Assembly: GCA_009692265.1 (NCBI GenBank)
Contig: SHZM01000028.1
Span: 1-43,133, forward strand
Direction of reading: 5' to 3'
Length of the DNA stretch: 43,133 bases
Source: Gammaproteobacteria bacterium
GTDB lineage: Bacteria > Pseudomonadota > Gammaproteobacteria > Ga0077536
Position 1 is the stretch's first letter, and each line of letters opens with the position of its first letter. The notes beneath the pieces are model-generated. The model searched no databases. It was not told the origin of the DNA and saw nothing but the letters and a program-made list of their open reading frames with translations. The position numbers and the translations under genes were made by a program. This document shows positions 35,908 to 43,133 of the stretch, piece by piece.

Positions 35908-38682
35908 ATGCCTGCTGCGGACACCGTGCGCTTCACCCTCGATCACCAGCCGCTTGAGGCCAACCCTGGCGAGACCATTCTGCAAGCGGCACGGCGTGTG
36001 GGCATCGAAATCCCCTCGCTTTGCTACAAGGAAGGCTATCGCGCGGACGGCAACTGCCGCGCCTGCATGGTCGAGATCAAGGGCGAGCGGGTACTCGCGC
36101 CTGCATGCTGTCGCGCGCCGATCGCCGGGATGGAAGTACAGGCTAGGAGCGAACGCGCCAGACATTCACAGCGCATGGTGCTGGAGCTCTTGAAATCCGA
36201 TATGCCGAACGCGGGTCCCTTGCCCTACATCCCGCGCTCCGAGCTCGACCACTGGGCCGAACGTCTACAGGTGAACGTCTCGCGGTTCGAGGCGCGCGTG
36301 CAACCGGTGCGCGATGTGTCGAACCCGGCGATCGCGGTGAACCTCGATGCCTGTATTCAATGCACGCGCTGTGTACGTGCCTGCCGCGAAGAGCAGGTCA
36401 ATGATGTCATTGGTCTCGCGTTTCGCGGTTCGCACTCCGCGATCGTGTTTGATCTCGGCGATCCAATGGGTGCCAGTAGCTGCGTCAGTTGCGGGGAATG
36501 CGTGCAAGCCTGCCCGACCGGCGCGCTGATGCCCGCGCAAATTGCCGCGGAGCAGACGCCTGATCGCGAAGTAGATTCCGCCTGTCCTTATTGCGGGGTG
36601 GGCTGCCTGTTGAAATTCAAAGTCAAAGACGAGCGCATTATCGCGGTCGATGGCCGCGATGGTCCGTCCAATCATTCCCGGCTGTGCGTCAAGGGCCGCT
36701 ATGGCTTTGACTACGTGCACCATCCCGAACGCCTCACCAAGCCCTTGATTCGACGCGACGGAGTGCCAAAAACAGCGGCGCTCATTCCGGCTACTGAACG
36801 CGCGAAATATTTTCGCGAAGCGACCTGGGAAGAAGCCCTGGAAGTCGCCGCTGGCGGCCTGCGCACGATTCGCGATCACGAAGGCCCATCGGCATTAGCT
36901 GGCTTTGGCTCCGCGAAAGGCTCCAATGAAGAAGCCTATCTATTTCAGAAACTCGTGCGCACCGGCTTTCACACCAATAATGTGGATCACTGCACGCGGC
37001 TATGCCACGCCTCGTCGGTCGCGGCCTTGTTAGAGACGATCGGGTCGGGCGCGGTGTCGAACCAGGTGTCCGACGTCGCACAAGCCGAGGTTATCGTCAT
37101 CATCGGCGCGCGTCCGACAGTGAATCATCCGGTCGCAGCCACGTTTATCAAAAACGCGGCGAAGGCTGGCAAGACCTTGATCCTGATGGATCCCTATCGC
37201 TCGGATCTCGCCCGCCACGCGCGCTATTTCTTGCAGTTCCGACCGGACACCGACGTGCCGATGCTGAATTGCCTGATGCACGTGATCATTGCCGAGGACT
37301 TGCACAACCGCGACTACATCGCGCATCACACGGAGGGCTTCGACGAACTGCGCCGCGCGGTTGCCGATTACAGTCCAGAAAAAGTTGCGCCCATCTGTGG
37401 GATCCCGGCCGAGACTTTGCGTGACGTTGCGCGCACCTACGCCACCTCCAAGGGTTCGATGATTTTCTGGGGCATGGGGATCTCACAACACATCCATGGC
37501 ACCGACAATGCGCGTTGCCTGATTTCGCTCGCACTGCTGACCGGGCAAATCGGGAGACCCGGCACCGGCCTGCACCCGCTGCGCGGACAGAACAACGTGC
37601 AAGGCGCCTCCGACGTCGGCCTCATTCCGATGGTGTTTCCGGATTACCAGCGCGTCGACAACCCCCAAAATCGCGCGAGGTTCGAGACCCTGTGGGGCGC
37701 GGAACTAGACCCGAAGCCCGGGCTCACGGTGGTTGAAATCATGCACGCGATTCACGCCGGCAGGATTCGCGGGATGTACATTATGGGTGAGAACCCCGCG
37801 ATGTCGGACCCGAACTTGAATCACGCCCGCCTCGCACTCTCCGAACTCAAGCACCTAGTCGTGCAGGACATCTTCTTCACGGAAACCGCAGGGTTTGCCG
37901 ATGTGATCCTTCCCGCCTCGGCGTTTCCAGAAAAAACCGGCACATTCACCAATACGGATCGCCGCGTGCAACTGGGGCGGCAGGCGCTCGCGCCGCCGGG
38001 CGACGCGCGCCAGGATCTCTGGATCATTCAGGAACTCGCGCGACGGCTGGGCCTGAACTGGCATTACCCCGATGCGCGTGCAGTGTTTGCCGAATTGCGC
38101 CTTGCTTCACCCAGTATTGCGGGAGTGACTTGGGAACGCTTGGAGCACTCCCATTCTGTGACCTATCCGTGTGAACATGAGGGCGATCCCGGTGAGCCGA
38201 TCCTGTTCAAGGGTGGTTTCCCCACGCCGAACGGACGCGGGAAATTCGTCCCCGCAGCGTATACCCACGCGGCCGAATTACCCGACGAAGCCTACCCGTT
38301 TATTTTGATCACCGGCCGTCAGCTCGAGCATTGGCATACCGGAAGCATGACCCGGCACGCCAGCGTGCTCGATGCGCTCGAACCCGAACCCGTCATGAAT
38401 CTGCATCCCCAGGACATCGTCGAAGCAGGACTCACGGCAGGCAGTTTTGTACGGGCGGAATCACGGCGCGGGCATCTGAGCGCGCGGGTGCGCGCCGATC
38501 CCGGAATCCAGCGTGGTACTGTGTTCATCGCGTTTTGCTATGTGGAGGCGGCGGCGAATCTGTTAACAAATGAAGCGCTGGACCCGTTCGGGAAGATCCC
38601 CGAATTTAAGTTTTGCGCGGTGCGGATCGCGTGCGCGCGCGACATGCGCTTCTCGTCACGTCGTACCTTCCACCATGGGTAA
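35908..38682 (+). CDS. NAD-dependent formate dehydrogenase alpha (catalytic) subunit
   Basis: The 924-residue subunit oxidises formate to CO2 at a Mo- or W-bis(molybdopterin) site. In order: N-terminal [2Fe-2S] ferredoxin domain (SLCYKEGYRADGNCRACMVEI), a two-cluster ferredoxin region (CIQCTRCVRAC and CVSCGECVQACPTGAL), the CPYCGVGCLLKF cluster motif, and the molybdopterin domains with catalytic NVDHCTRLCHASS near residue 358. The metal ligand is Cys, not selenocysteine, and the adjacent His is kept. The C-terminal RQLEHWHTGSMTRHAS and ALDPFGKIPEFKFCAV are typical. It ends the fhc-fdh run; the next genes are an insertion sequence, so a downstream partner such as fdhD may have been lost or displaced. 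Confidence 0.94.
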   Translation: MPAADTVRFTLDHQPLEANPGETILQAARRVGIEIPSLCYKEGYRADGNCRACMVEIKGERVLAPACCRAPIAGMEVQARSERARHSQRMVLELLKSDMPNAGPLPYIPRSELDHWAERLQVNVSRFEARVQPVRDVSNPAIAVNLDACIQCTRCVRACREEQVNDVIGLAFRGSHSAIVFDLGDPMGASSCVSCGECVQACPTGALMPAQIAAEQTPDREVDSACPYCGVGCLLKFKVKDERIIAVDGRDGPSNHSRLCVKGRYGFDYVHHPERLTKPLIRRDGVPKTAALIPATERAKYFREATWEEALEVAAGGLRTIRDHEGPSALAGFGSAKGSNEEAYLFQKLVRTGFHTNNVDHCTRLCHASSVAALLETIGSGAVSNQVSDVAQAEVIVIIGARPTVNHPVAATFIKNAAKAGKTLILMDPYRSDLARHARYFLQFRPDTDVPMLNCLMHVIIAEDLHNRDYIAHHTEGFDELRRAVADYSPEKVAPICGIPAETLRDVARTYATSKGSMIFWGMGISQHIHGTDNARCLISLALLTGQIGRPGTGLHPLRGQNNVQGASDVGLIPMVFPDYQRVDNPQNRARFETLWGAELDPKPGLTVVEIMHAIHAGRIRGMYIMGENPAMSDPNLNHARLALSELKHLVVQDIFFTETAGFADVILPASAFPEKTGTFTNTDRRVQLGRQALAPPGDARQDLWIIQELARRLGLNWHYPDARAVFAELRLASPSIAGVTWERLEHSHSVTYPCEHEGDPGEPILFKGGFPTPNGRGKFVPAAYTHAAELPDEAYPFILITGRQLEHWHTGSMTRHASVLDALEPEPVMNLHPQDIVEAGLTAGSFVRAESRRGHLSARVRADPGIQRGTVFIAFCYVEAAANLLTNEALDPFGKIPEFKFCAVRIACARDMRFSSRRTFHHG

Positions 38683-38779
38683 CGGGCGGAATCTATCGGC
38701 CAATGTCGTGGTGAGTACGAGCACCCGCAGGCGGCTGGCGGCTCTCAGCGCTGTGTCTCGAGATACCACGAAGCCCTAA
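38676..38779 (+). other. Possible 5' remnant of a gene following fdhA
   Basis: An ATG at 38676 overlaps the fdhA stop (ATGGGTAA) and opens a frame of 34 codons that ends at 38779, just where istA homology begins on the other strand. An overlapping start is the style of this operon, so it could be the cut-off beginning of the next gene. The sequence (MGNGRNLSANVVVSTSTRRR) is not recognised. It may equally be chance. Confidence 0.2.
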
Positions 38780-40169
38780 CACTCTTCAGGTCGAGCGCCC
38801 GTTGACAGGCAATCTCCAACTGCTCAGGGCTGAAGTCGTGGGTCAGGCGCAGAATGCCCAGGCTCGCGCGTAACGTCTCATCGCGATGTTTGCGGCGCTC
38901 GGCTTGGGCACGGATGACCGCGGCAGTCGCTTCCCCAATCGCCTCCGCACGGCGCGAAATCCGTTCATGATTGAGCTCGATGACGGCTTGATGCGCCGGC
39001 GGACGATGCGACGGCTCGGTCGTGAACTGGCCTTTATACGAGCCCTTCAGGTGTGCCGCCACCCGTTGTCCGTGATGGAATACTTCAACCGTGCGCGCAG
39101 CAATCCGTAAATCCACGGTCTTGCCGACCAACGCGTGTGGCACCGAGTAATAGCGCCGCTCCAGTTCAACGTGATAATCCAGATGCACCTTCGCCTTCTT
39201 CCACGTCGCGTATTCGTAACCGGAGATCGGCAACGGACGTAACGCACGACGCTCCACGGCCTCGAACACAATCTGCCAACTGTCTTCCCGCTTCTGGAAC
39301 GCTCGCGCGTTCAGCGCAGCCAACAACGGCCGCATGGCGGCATTGAGGGCAGCGAGCGAGAAGAACTGTCGGTCACGTAAGGGGGCTAGCACCCACCGCT
39401 CGACGACTAGCACCGCACTTTCCACGACCGCCTTGTCACGGGGGGTCGCGATGCGTGCCGGCAACACCGAGAGCCCGTAGTGAATCGCCAAGTCTTGATA
39501 CGCCGGATTGATATCCGGATCGTAGCGATGCGCCCGGCTGACCCCACTCTTCAAGTTGTCCGGCACCACTGCCGCCGGCACCCCGCCGATGAACTCAAAC
39601 GCCCGCACATGACTCGCCAGCCAATCCGCCACATTCTGGCTCCACGTCGCTTCCGCATACGTGTAGCCCGAATGACCCAACGTCGCGACGAAGATTTGCG
39701 CCGTGCGGATTTCGCCGGTCGTCGCCTCAATCACCGGCATCGTCAGTCCGGCGTAATCGACGAATAGCTTGTCGCCCGGGAGATGTTCAAAGCGCAGCAC
39801 CACGTCCTGGGTCTTGCGCCACTGCCGATACAGCGTACAGAACTGGCTATATTCGAGACCGCCTGTTTCGCGCTCGCGATATTCCAACCACAGCTGGCGA
39901 CGCGTTACCCCTTTACGCGATAACTCGCCGCGCATCGCGGCAAAGTCCGGTAACGACACCGCGAGCGGTTTCGGCCCCGGTTTAGTCGGATACAAGCTCG
40001 CTTCAAGCGCCTTCTCGTCCCCCTCTAATGGCCATGACAATCCGGCCGACACCAAGCGGCTCACCGCCGTTTGCACCGTCGAGCGCGACACCCTAACCGC
40101 CGCCGCAATCTCCGTATAGGTCCGCCCCGCTGCAAAACGTAGCCGGGCAATCTCTTTGATCTTCCGCAT
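38745..40169 (-). CDS. istA: IS21-family transposase IstA, C-terminally truncated
   Basis: The protein has an N-terminal helix-turn-helix region (MRKIKEIARLRFAAGRTYTEI) and a DDE integrase core: FVDYAG with the first Asp near residue 142, VVPDNLKSG with the second Asp near 203, and RDKAVVESAV with the Glu near 241. The later LDYHVELERRYYSVPHALVG is also typical. Normal IstA ends a little after the LEIACQRALDL-like segment with a conserved KSIL/NGLD tail; here that is replaced by VRASWYLETQR and a stop, so the end is lost. ATG 40169 has AGGAGAGG upstream. The helper gene istB is absent. Confidence 0.88.
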   Translation of the reverse strand: MRKIKEIARLRFAAGRTYTEIAAAVRVSRSTVQTAVSRLVSAGLSWPLEGDEKALEASLYPTKPGPKPLAVSLPDFAAMRGELSRKGVTRRQLWLEYRERETGGLEYSQFCTLYRQWRKTQDVVLRFEHLPGDKLFVDYAGLTMPVIEATTGEIRTAQIFVATLGHSGYTYAEATWSQNVADWLASHVRAFEFIGGVPAAVVPDNLKSGVSRAHRYDPDINPAYQDLAIHYGLSVLPARIATPRDKAVVESAVLVVERWVLAPLRDRQFFSLAALNAAMRPLLAALNARAFQKREDSWQIVFEAVERRALRPLPISGYEYATWKKAKVHLDYHVELERRYYSVPHALVGKTVDLRIAARTVEVFHHGQRVAAHLKGSYKGQFTTEPSHRPPAHQAVIELNHERISRRAEAIGEATAAVIRAQAERRKHRDETLRASLGILRLTHDFSPEQLEIACQRALDLKSVRASWYLETQR

Positions 40170-40248
40170 GGATAACCTCTCCTGCACTGTGGTCGACTCC
40201 TAAAGTGAAGCCGACGACCTTAAGGGTTACCCGTTCACGCCGTACCGA

Positions 40249-40821
40249 TTAATTCCGTAATCGTGTACCGGCATCACTCATATTCGCGTACTGGATAATT
40301 CCGGAATCACGTACCGGCATCCTCCGGAATCGCGTACCGACTTGCGTCGGATTACGCAACAAATCGGACTCGTCGGTGTAAACGAAGTCCGCGCACACGA
40401 TATCGGCATCGGAAAAAGTCTCGAGTACTGCAAGGCGAGTAGCGATAGAGTCCGGGAGGCAGACATCATCGGAATCCAAGAATGCGATCCATTCGCCGCG
40501 TGCCACTTCGAGGCCGGTATTGCGGGCTCCAGAAACACCTTTACGACGCTTGTTAAGCATCGGGACGATGCGGCTGTCGTTGCGCGCTAGTTTTTCTACG
40601 ATGCCCCTGGAGTCGTCGGTTGATCCGTCATCAATAACGAGAATTTCGATGGCTTCAAAATCTTGCTCGGTAACCGAGCGCACCGCTCGCTCGATGTAAA
40701 CCGCAGTATTAAAGCTGGGTACGATAATTGAAACGATCGGAAACGGCGGCGTGCTAATTCCAGGTTTCCTTGATGTGGTAGTAGTAGGTGCCGGTGCGTT
40801 CATCGGGGTACTAATGACCAT
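40249..40821 (-). pseudogene. Glycosyltransferase family 2, N-terminal fragment cut by the IS
   Basis: Residues about 30-160 are a GT-A family 2 domain: VSIIVPSFNTAVYIERAVRSV, LVIDDGSTDDSRGIVE, GVSGARNTGLEVARGEWIAFLDSDD, where the DSDD carries the nucleotide-sugar/metal-binding DxD. Near residue 160 (NPTQ) the frame runs into the IS21 terminal repeats and the last 30 residues are encoded by them. The fragment lacks the acceptor half and should be inactive. Two starts are possible, ATG 40821 and 40803; neither has a strong ribosome-binding site. It follows the exported protein gene by 16 bases, so it may have been in that operon. Confidence 0.82.
40253..40341. repeat. Multiple terminal repeats of the IS21-family element
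   Basis: Three imperfect copies of a roughly 20-base unit, consensus TTCCGGAATCRCGTACCGGC, occur at 40253-40274, 40299-40320 and 40322-40341. Weaker copies are seen near 40234-40249 and 40281-40296. Multiple terminal repeats are characteristic of IS21-family ends and mark the transposase binding region. Confidence 0.75.
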
Positions 40822-40837
40822 TAGCCGTTACCGCTAC

Positions 40838-41572
40838 CTATTTCCGAGGCGTGATTGACTTAAGCTGCAGTACCTCATGAATCAACGGCGGTGCGCCAAC
40901 GCCCTCCCCTGGCACGCTCGTTTCGAGCTTATACAGATAACCGGGCAGCTCGTCCGAGACGATTACCGAATAGACTTTATCCGCAAACCGTTCGAACTCG
41001 GCGCGTTTCGGATCGTTTACGAAAGGTGAGAACTGAATATGCTTTCCTTGATATTTCCTGCCGTCGAATTCGATTTGGATCGGCTGCACTGTCGCGCTCT
41101 CGACTAATGCAAATTTGATCCGACGCTGAAAGTAGCGCCAACGTTCGCGCGCCTTCCCGTCAGGATCTGTCAGCCGATTCATCTCGTAGACGTCGCCTTG
41201 GAAGTAAATCTTTAACACCGGATTGACGTCGGTCTTGTCCTCCGGCGCAATCGGGAACCGTCGCTCACCGGTAAAAAACTCAATGGCCGCAGCCTTCATT
41301 CCGTCCGGGTGAAGCTTTGTAACTCTAAACACGATCGAATCAGTAAAGCCCTTTTCGAACGACCCTGATTTTTCGAAAGAGTAAGTCAGCACCGTGGGTT
41401 CGGTGACGGTGGCAAGCTGATCGCCGAGCCACAAGATTGTTTCGGCTTCGGAGAATTTAACCTCGTCGGGAGCCGCGGACGGTGCGCTGGTCTCCGTTGC
41501 CTGCGCCGCGCCGAGAAACATCGCTAACAGCGCGGTTACCGCGCCGGTCCATGCACCATCAATCATCATCAT
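40838..41572 (-). CDS. Exported protein of unknown function in a methanol-oxidation context
   Basis: I do not recognise the family. The start lies in a run of three ATG codons (41572, 41569, 41566) after GAGAGG, overlapping the end of the XoxJ-like gene; the last ATG has the best spacing. The first 25-30 residues (IDGAWTGAVTALLAMFLGAAQA) are a signal peptide. The mature part of about 210 residues is rich in beta-strand-like, charged sequence, with LTYSFEKSGSFEKGF, KIYFQGDVYEMNRL and ARERWRYFQRRIKFAL, and has no cysteines, so it is probably a periplasmic protein. Coupling to xoxJ suggests an accessory role for methanol dehydrogenase or its electron transfer. Confidence 0.7.
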   Translation of the reverse strand: MMMIDGAWTGAVTALLAMFLGAAQATETSAPSAAPDEVKFSEAETILWLGDQLATVTEPTVLTYSFEKSGSFEKGFTDSIVFRVTKLHPDGMKAAAIEFFTGERRFPIAPEDKTDVNPVLKIYFQGDVYEMNRLTDPDGKARERWRYFQRRIKFALVESATVQPIQIEFDGRKYQGKHIQFSPFVNDPKRAEFERFADKVYSVIVSDELPGYLYKLETSVPGEGVGAPPLIHEVLQLKSITPRK

Positions 41573-42428
41573 CCTCTCGCGTCGCACTTGGCAGTAATTC
41601 AAGCCGTGGCACGCCGTAATCGTCCAGTATCTGGTTAATCTCGGCATGGTTTCTCTCTATTAGTCCATCGATTTGCTTTTCCCACGCGGTGTCCGGGTGA
41701 CGCACTGCCATCGCGATTTGATAATCAAATTTAAGACCAGACTCACTAGTGAGGGGAATGACGACGAGCGTGTGTTCGGTAATTTTCTTGCTCAAATACC
41801 CTGCAATTGGCCCCCACACGAACGTGAGGTTCACTTTATCCTGGAGCAAGTCGTTCTCGATCACGTGCCCAGGGCCTTCGCGCGCATCGCCGGACATGAT
41901 TGGGAACGCCGTCGCGTTATCGATCAGCCCTAAATTGTAAATCCACTCGGTGGTGGGGCCTTGATCCCAGATCCCGATCTTCAAGAGCCTTTTCTGATCT
42001 TCGGTAAGGTTCTTTAAATCATTCTGGGTTTTGATGAAGTCCAGCCTGCGGCCCTTCACATACACCATCGCCCACGACGAGCGTAGGTAGGGCCGCGTGG
42101 TCGCCGCCAATTCGAAGTTATCGATCACGCCCATGACTAAATCGCATTTATAACTCCCGTCTTCGGTTTCATTATTCTTGAGGGTGGCGCGGATGAAACC
42201 CATGCGCTGAGGGAACCAAGTGAATTCGAGGGGTAACTTCAGCTGCTTGGAAAATAACTGGGCGATCTTATTTTCGTACCCGGACTCATCCTTGTCCGAC
42301 ATCGGCAGATTATAGGGCGGCGCGCAGACCTTCAGAACTGTTCGGGCCGGTAGCTCGGTCGCAGACAGTTCCAGCGCCGCAACCAGTAGAATTGCCAGCC
42401 CGCACCATCTTGGTCTTCTAGTTGTCAT
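41559..42428 (-). CDS. xoxJ: XoxJ/MoxJ-like quinoprotein dehydrogenase-associated binding protein
   Basis: The 289-residue protein has a signal peptide (WCGLAILLVAALELSATELPA) and a periplasmic solute-binding fold: LKVCAPPYNLPMSDKDESGYENKIAQLFSKQL, the FTWFPQRMGFIRATL segment, CDLVMGVIDNFELAATTRPY and the late VWGPIAGYLSKK. This matches the group found next to PQQ methanol dehydrogenase genes, where XoxJ/MoxJ helps dehydrogenase maturation. Between xoxJ and moxJ the choice is from context only; no dehydrogenase gene is in the window. ATG 42428 was chosen because it starts the signal peptide. The gene ends in four Asp codons that overlap the next start. Confidence 0.85.
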   Translation of the reverse strand: MTTRRPRWCGLAILLVAALELSATELPARTVLKVCAPPYNLPMSDKDESGYENKIAQLFSKQLKLPLEFTWFPQRMGFIRATLKNNETEDGSYKCDLVMGVIDNFELAATTRPYLRSSWAMVYVKGRRLDFIKTQNDLKNLTEDQKRLLKIGIWDQGPTTEWIYNLGLIDNATAFPIMSGDAREGPGHVIENDLLQDKVNLTFVWGPIAGYLSKKITEHTLVVIPLTSESGLKFDYQIAMAVRHPDTAWEKQIDGLIERNHAEINQILDDYGVPRLELLPSATREDDDD

Positions 42429-42507
42429 GGAATTCGCTCTGTGCTGCCCGAGGTGCACGGATATCTCGCCGGTTTGGGTAACACACCTAAGGCGGCGGGG
42501 ACTCGGT

Positions 42508-42960
42508 TTATTTCATTCGTCCTGTTTTGACGAGATCTTCTTTTATTTTCTTAATCGCCCGCGCCACCATATTTTTACCGACCTTGACGTTTGGTAGCGC
42601 CGTTTCAAGCGTTGCCAAATTCTCTGGCACACCGTCGCCTACGACGATCGCGCCGACCATGCCGGTGGTCATGTGCGGATTGCATTTGTAGATATACGCA
42701 CCTTCCTTGTCTAAAGTCACGCTGAATCCCTCCTGCCCCATCGTGGCTTTCCACGGTGTCGCGCCTTCCGGAAACATCCCTTCGATCGTTTCGGTGTCGT
42801 GGCCAGCCATTTGGACAAATTTAAGCGTGTCACCAGGCTTGGCGTAGGTTATTAGCGGCGTCCAATTCGTGATCACCGCCCTTATCACATACTCGTCGGC
42901 CACGACCTGCGCGCTTAGCAGCAGCCCCACGAGGGCGACCGAAATTCTATTCATCGACAT
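42508..42960 (-). CDS. Pseudoazurin-like type I copper protein
   Basis: A 150-residue exported cupredoxin. A short signal peptide (MSMNRISVALVGLLLSAQVVA) precedes a pseudoazurin-like domain, with copper ligands H54 in AGHDTETI and C93, H96 and M101 in YKCNPHMTTGM. The segment IEGMFPEGATPWK is typical of pseudoazurin. Such proteins shuttle single electrons in the periplasm; next to xoxJ it may serve methanol oxidation in place of, or besides, a cytochrome c. A tail of about 35 residues rich in Lys (KNMVARAIKKIKEDLVK) follows the domain, as in other pseudoazurins. GTGGAGAG precedes ATG 42960. An ISL3-type element ends 28 bases upstream. Confidence 0.88.
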   Translation of the reverse strand: MSMNRISVALVGLLLSAQVVADEYVIRAVITNWTPLITYAKPGDTLKFVQMAGHDTETIEGMFPEGATPWKATMGQEGFSVTLDKEGAYIYKCNPHMTTGMVGAIVVGDGVPENLATLETALPNVKVGKNMVARAIKKIKEDLVKTGRMK

Positions 42961-42987
42961 TTCTATACTCTCCACTTTTAATTGAAT

Positions 42988-43133
42988 GGGTCTTCCGGAC
43001 TTAGTGTGGGTAAAACTTGATCATTTTTCGGTCAAAGCTTAGGCAACATGCAGGTGAGGGTCTTCAATCGAAGGTATTCTTCGTCACGCAGTCCGTAGGC
43101 GCGACGCTGCAACACACGGATTTTATTGTTCAA
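42988..43133 (-). mobile_element. ISL3-family insertion sequence end (partial, runs off right edge)
   Basis: The sequence from 42988, GGGTCTTCCGGACTTAGTGT and following, has the look of an ISL3-family terminal inverted repeat (GG-TCTTCCG...GTGTGGG). Inside it lies the C-terminus of an ISL3-type transposase. The rest of the element is beyond the window. Its end is 28 bases upstream of the cupredoxin start codon, so the native promoter of that gene may be displaced. Confidence 0.8.
43032..43133 (-). CDS. ISL3-family transposase, C-terminal fragment (partial)
   Basis: The open frame from the window edge ends at TGA 43032-43034 and reads NNKIRVLQRRAYGLRDEEYL and then RLKTLTCMLPKL. This NKIR...RRAYGLRDEEYLRLK...CMLP ending is highly characteristic of ISL3-family transposases. 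Only about 33 residues are visible. Confidence 0.85.
   Translation of the reverse strand: MNNKIRVLQRRAYGLRDEEYLRLKTLTCMLPKL

Larger units (their letters stand above)
38745..40341 (-). mobile_element. IS21-family insertion sequence, 3'-truncated
   Basis: The element has an istA-type transposase gene and multiple imperfect terminal repeats at its 5' end (40253-40341), but no istB and no opposite end. istA itself lacks its last residues, so the distal part was deleted. The deletion join is near 38780, about 100 bases after fdhA. On the other side the terminal repeats run straight into a glycosyltransferase gene. The element cannot be autonomous. Confidence 0.8.

Noticed and set aside
36970-37020. 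Selenocysteine codon in formate dehydrogenase
   Set aside because: The catalytic motif reads NVDHCTRLCH with a normal Cys codon; no in-frame TGA occurs.

Overview
The window reads as a chromosomal segment of a methylotrophic proteobacterium, most likely a gammaproteobacterium. Two things point there. The left third carries a Gram-negative envelope block in a gammaproteobacterial order (comEC, exbB, exbD, lpxK, a Trm112/YcaR-like gene, kdsB, then lolD with a lolC/E-type gene). The middle carries a nearly continuous set of genes for tetrahydromethanopterin (H4MPT) and methylofuran based C1 transfer, found in bacteria almost only in methylotrophs and a few relatives. The species cannot be fixed from sequence reading alone.

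Layout. 1-141: the end of a transposable element with the first codons of a transposase. 228-446: infA. 473-9038: envelope and housekeeping genes, mostly on the minus strand, including a comEC split by an in-frame amber codon. 9106-9771: tsaB. 10125-14539: a class Ia ribonucleotide reductase operon (nrdA, nrdB) with two NrdR-like boxes 32 bp apart over its promoter and a good terminator. 14884-17943: a large RTX-like secreted repeat protein, readable as one protein of about 1000 residues only if three small frameshifts are corrected. 17961-21856 (minus): cupin, degenerate rhodanese, MfnE-like kinase, PabB, MfnF-like protein. 21900-22613 (plus): HisA-like protein of the same pathway. 22664-29443 (minus): fae, CitG-like, RimK-like ATP-grasp, mch, a second ATP-grasp, mtdB, then the RFAP synthase gene. 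A 240-bp MITE-like element sits exactly at the mtdB start codon. 29630-38682 (plus): fhcB-fhcA-fhcD-fhcC-fdhB-fdhA, largely joined by 4-base ATGA overlaps. 38745-40341: truncated IS21-family element abutting a truncated glycosyltransferase. 40838-42960 (minus): a secreted protein of unknown function, a XoxJ/MoxJ-type binding protein and a pseudoazurin-like cupredoxin, with the end of an ISL3-family element just upstream.

How the genes work together. Formaldehyde condenses with H4MPT (Fae), is oxidised to methenyl-H4MPT (MtdB), hydrolysed to formyl-H4MPT (Mch), moved to methylofuran and released as formate (FhcABCD), and formate is oxidised to CO2 with NAD (FdhAB). The same region encodes cofactor synthesis: PabB supplies 4-aminobenzoate for the RFAP synthase step of H4MPT, and the MfnE-like, MfnF-like and ATP-grasp proteins fit methylofuran assembly and glutamylation. 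XoxJ and the cupredoxin suggest that a PQQ (XoxF-type) methanol dehydrogenase locus lies just outside the right edge or was separated from it by insertion sequences.

I saw no tRNA, rRNA or CRISPR array. The most notable features are the MITE that supplies the mtdB translation start region, the direct joining of the Fhc complex to an NAD-linked formate dehydrogenase, the paired NrdR boxes, the broken comEC and RTX genes, and insertion sequences placed against methanol-oxidation genes and infA.
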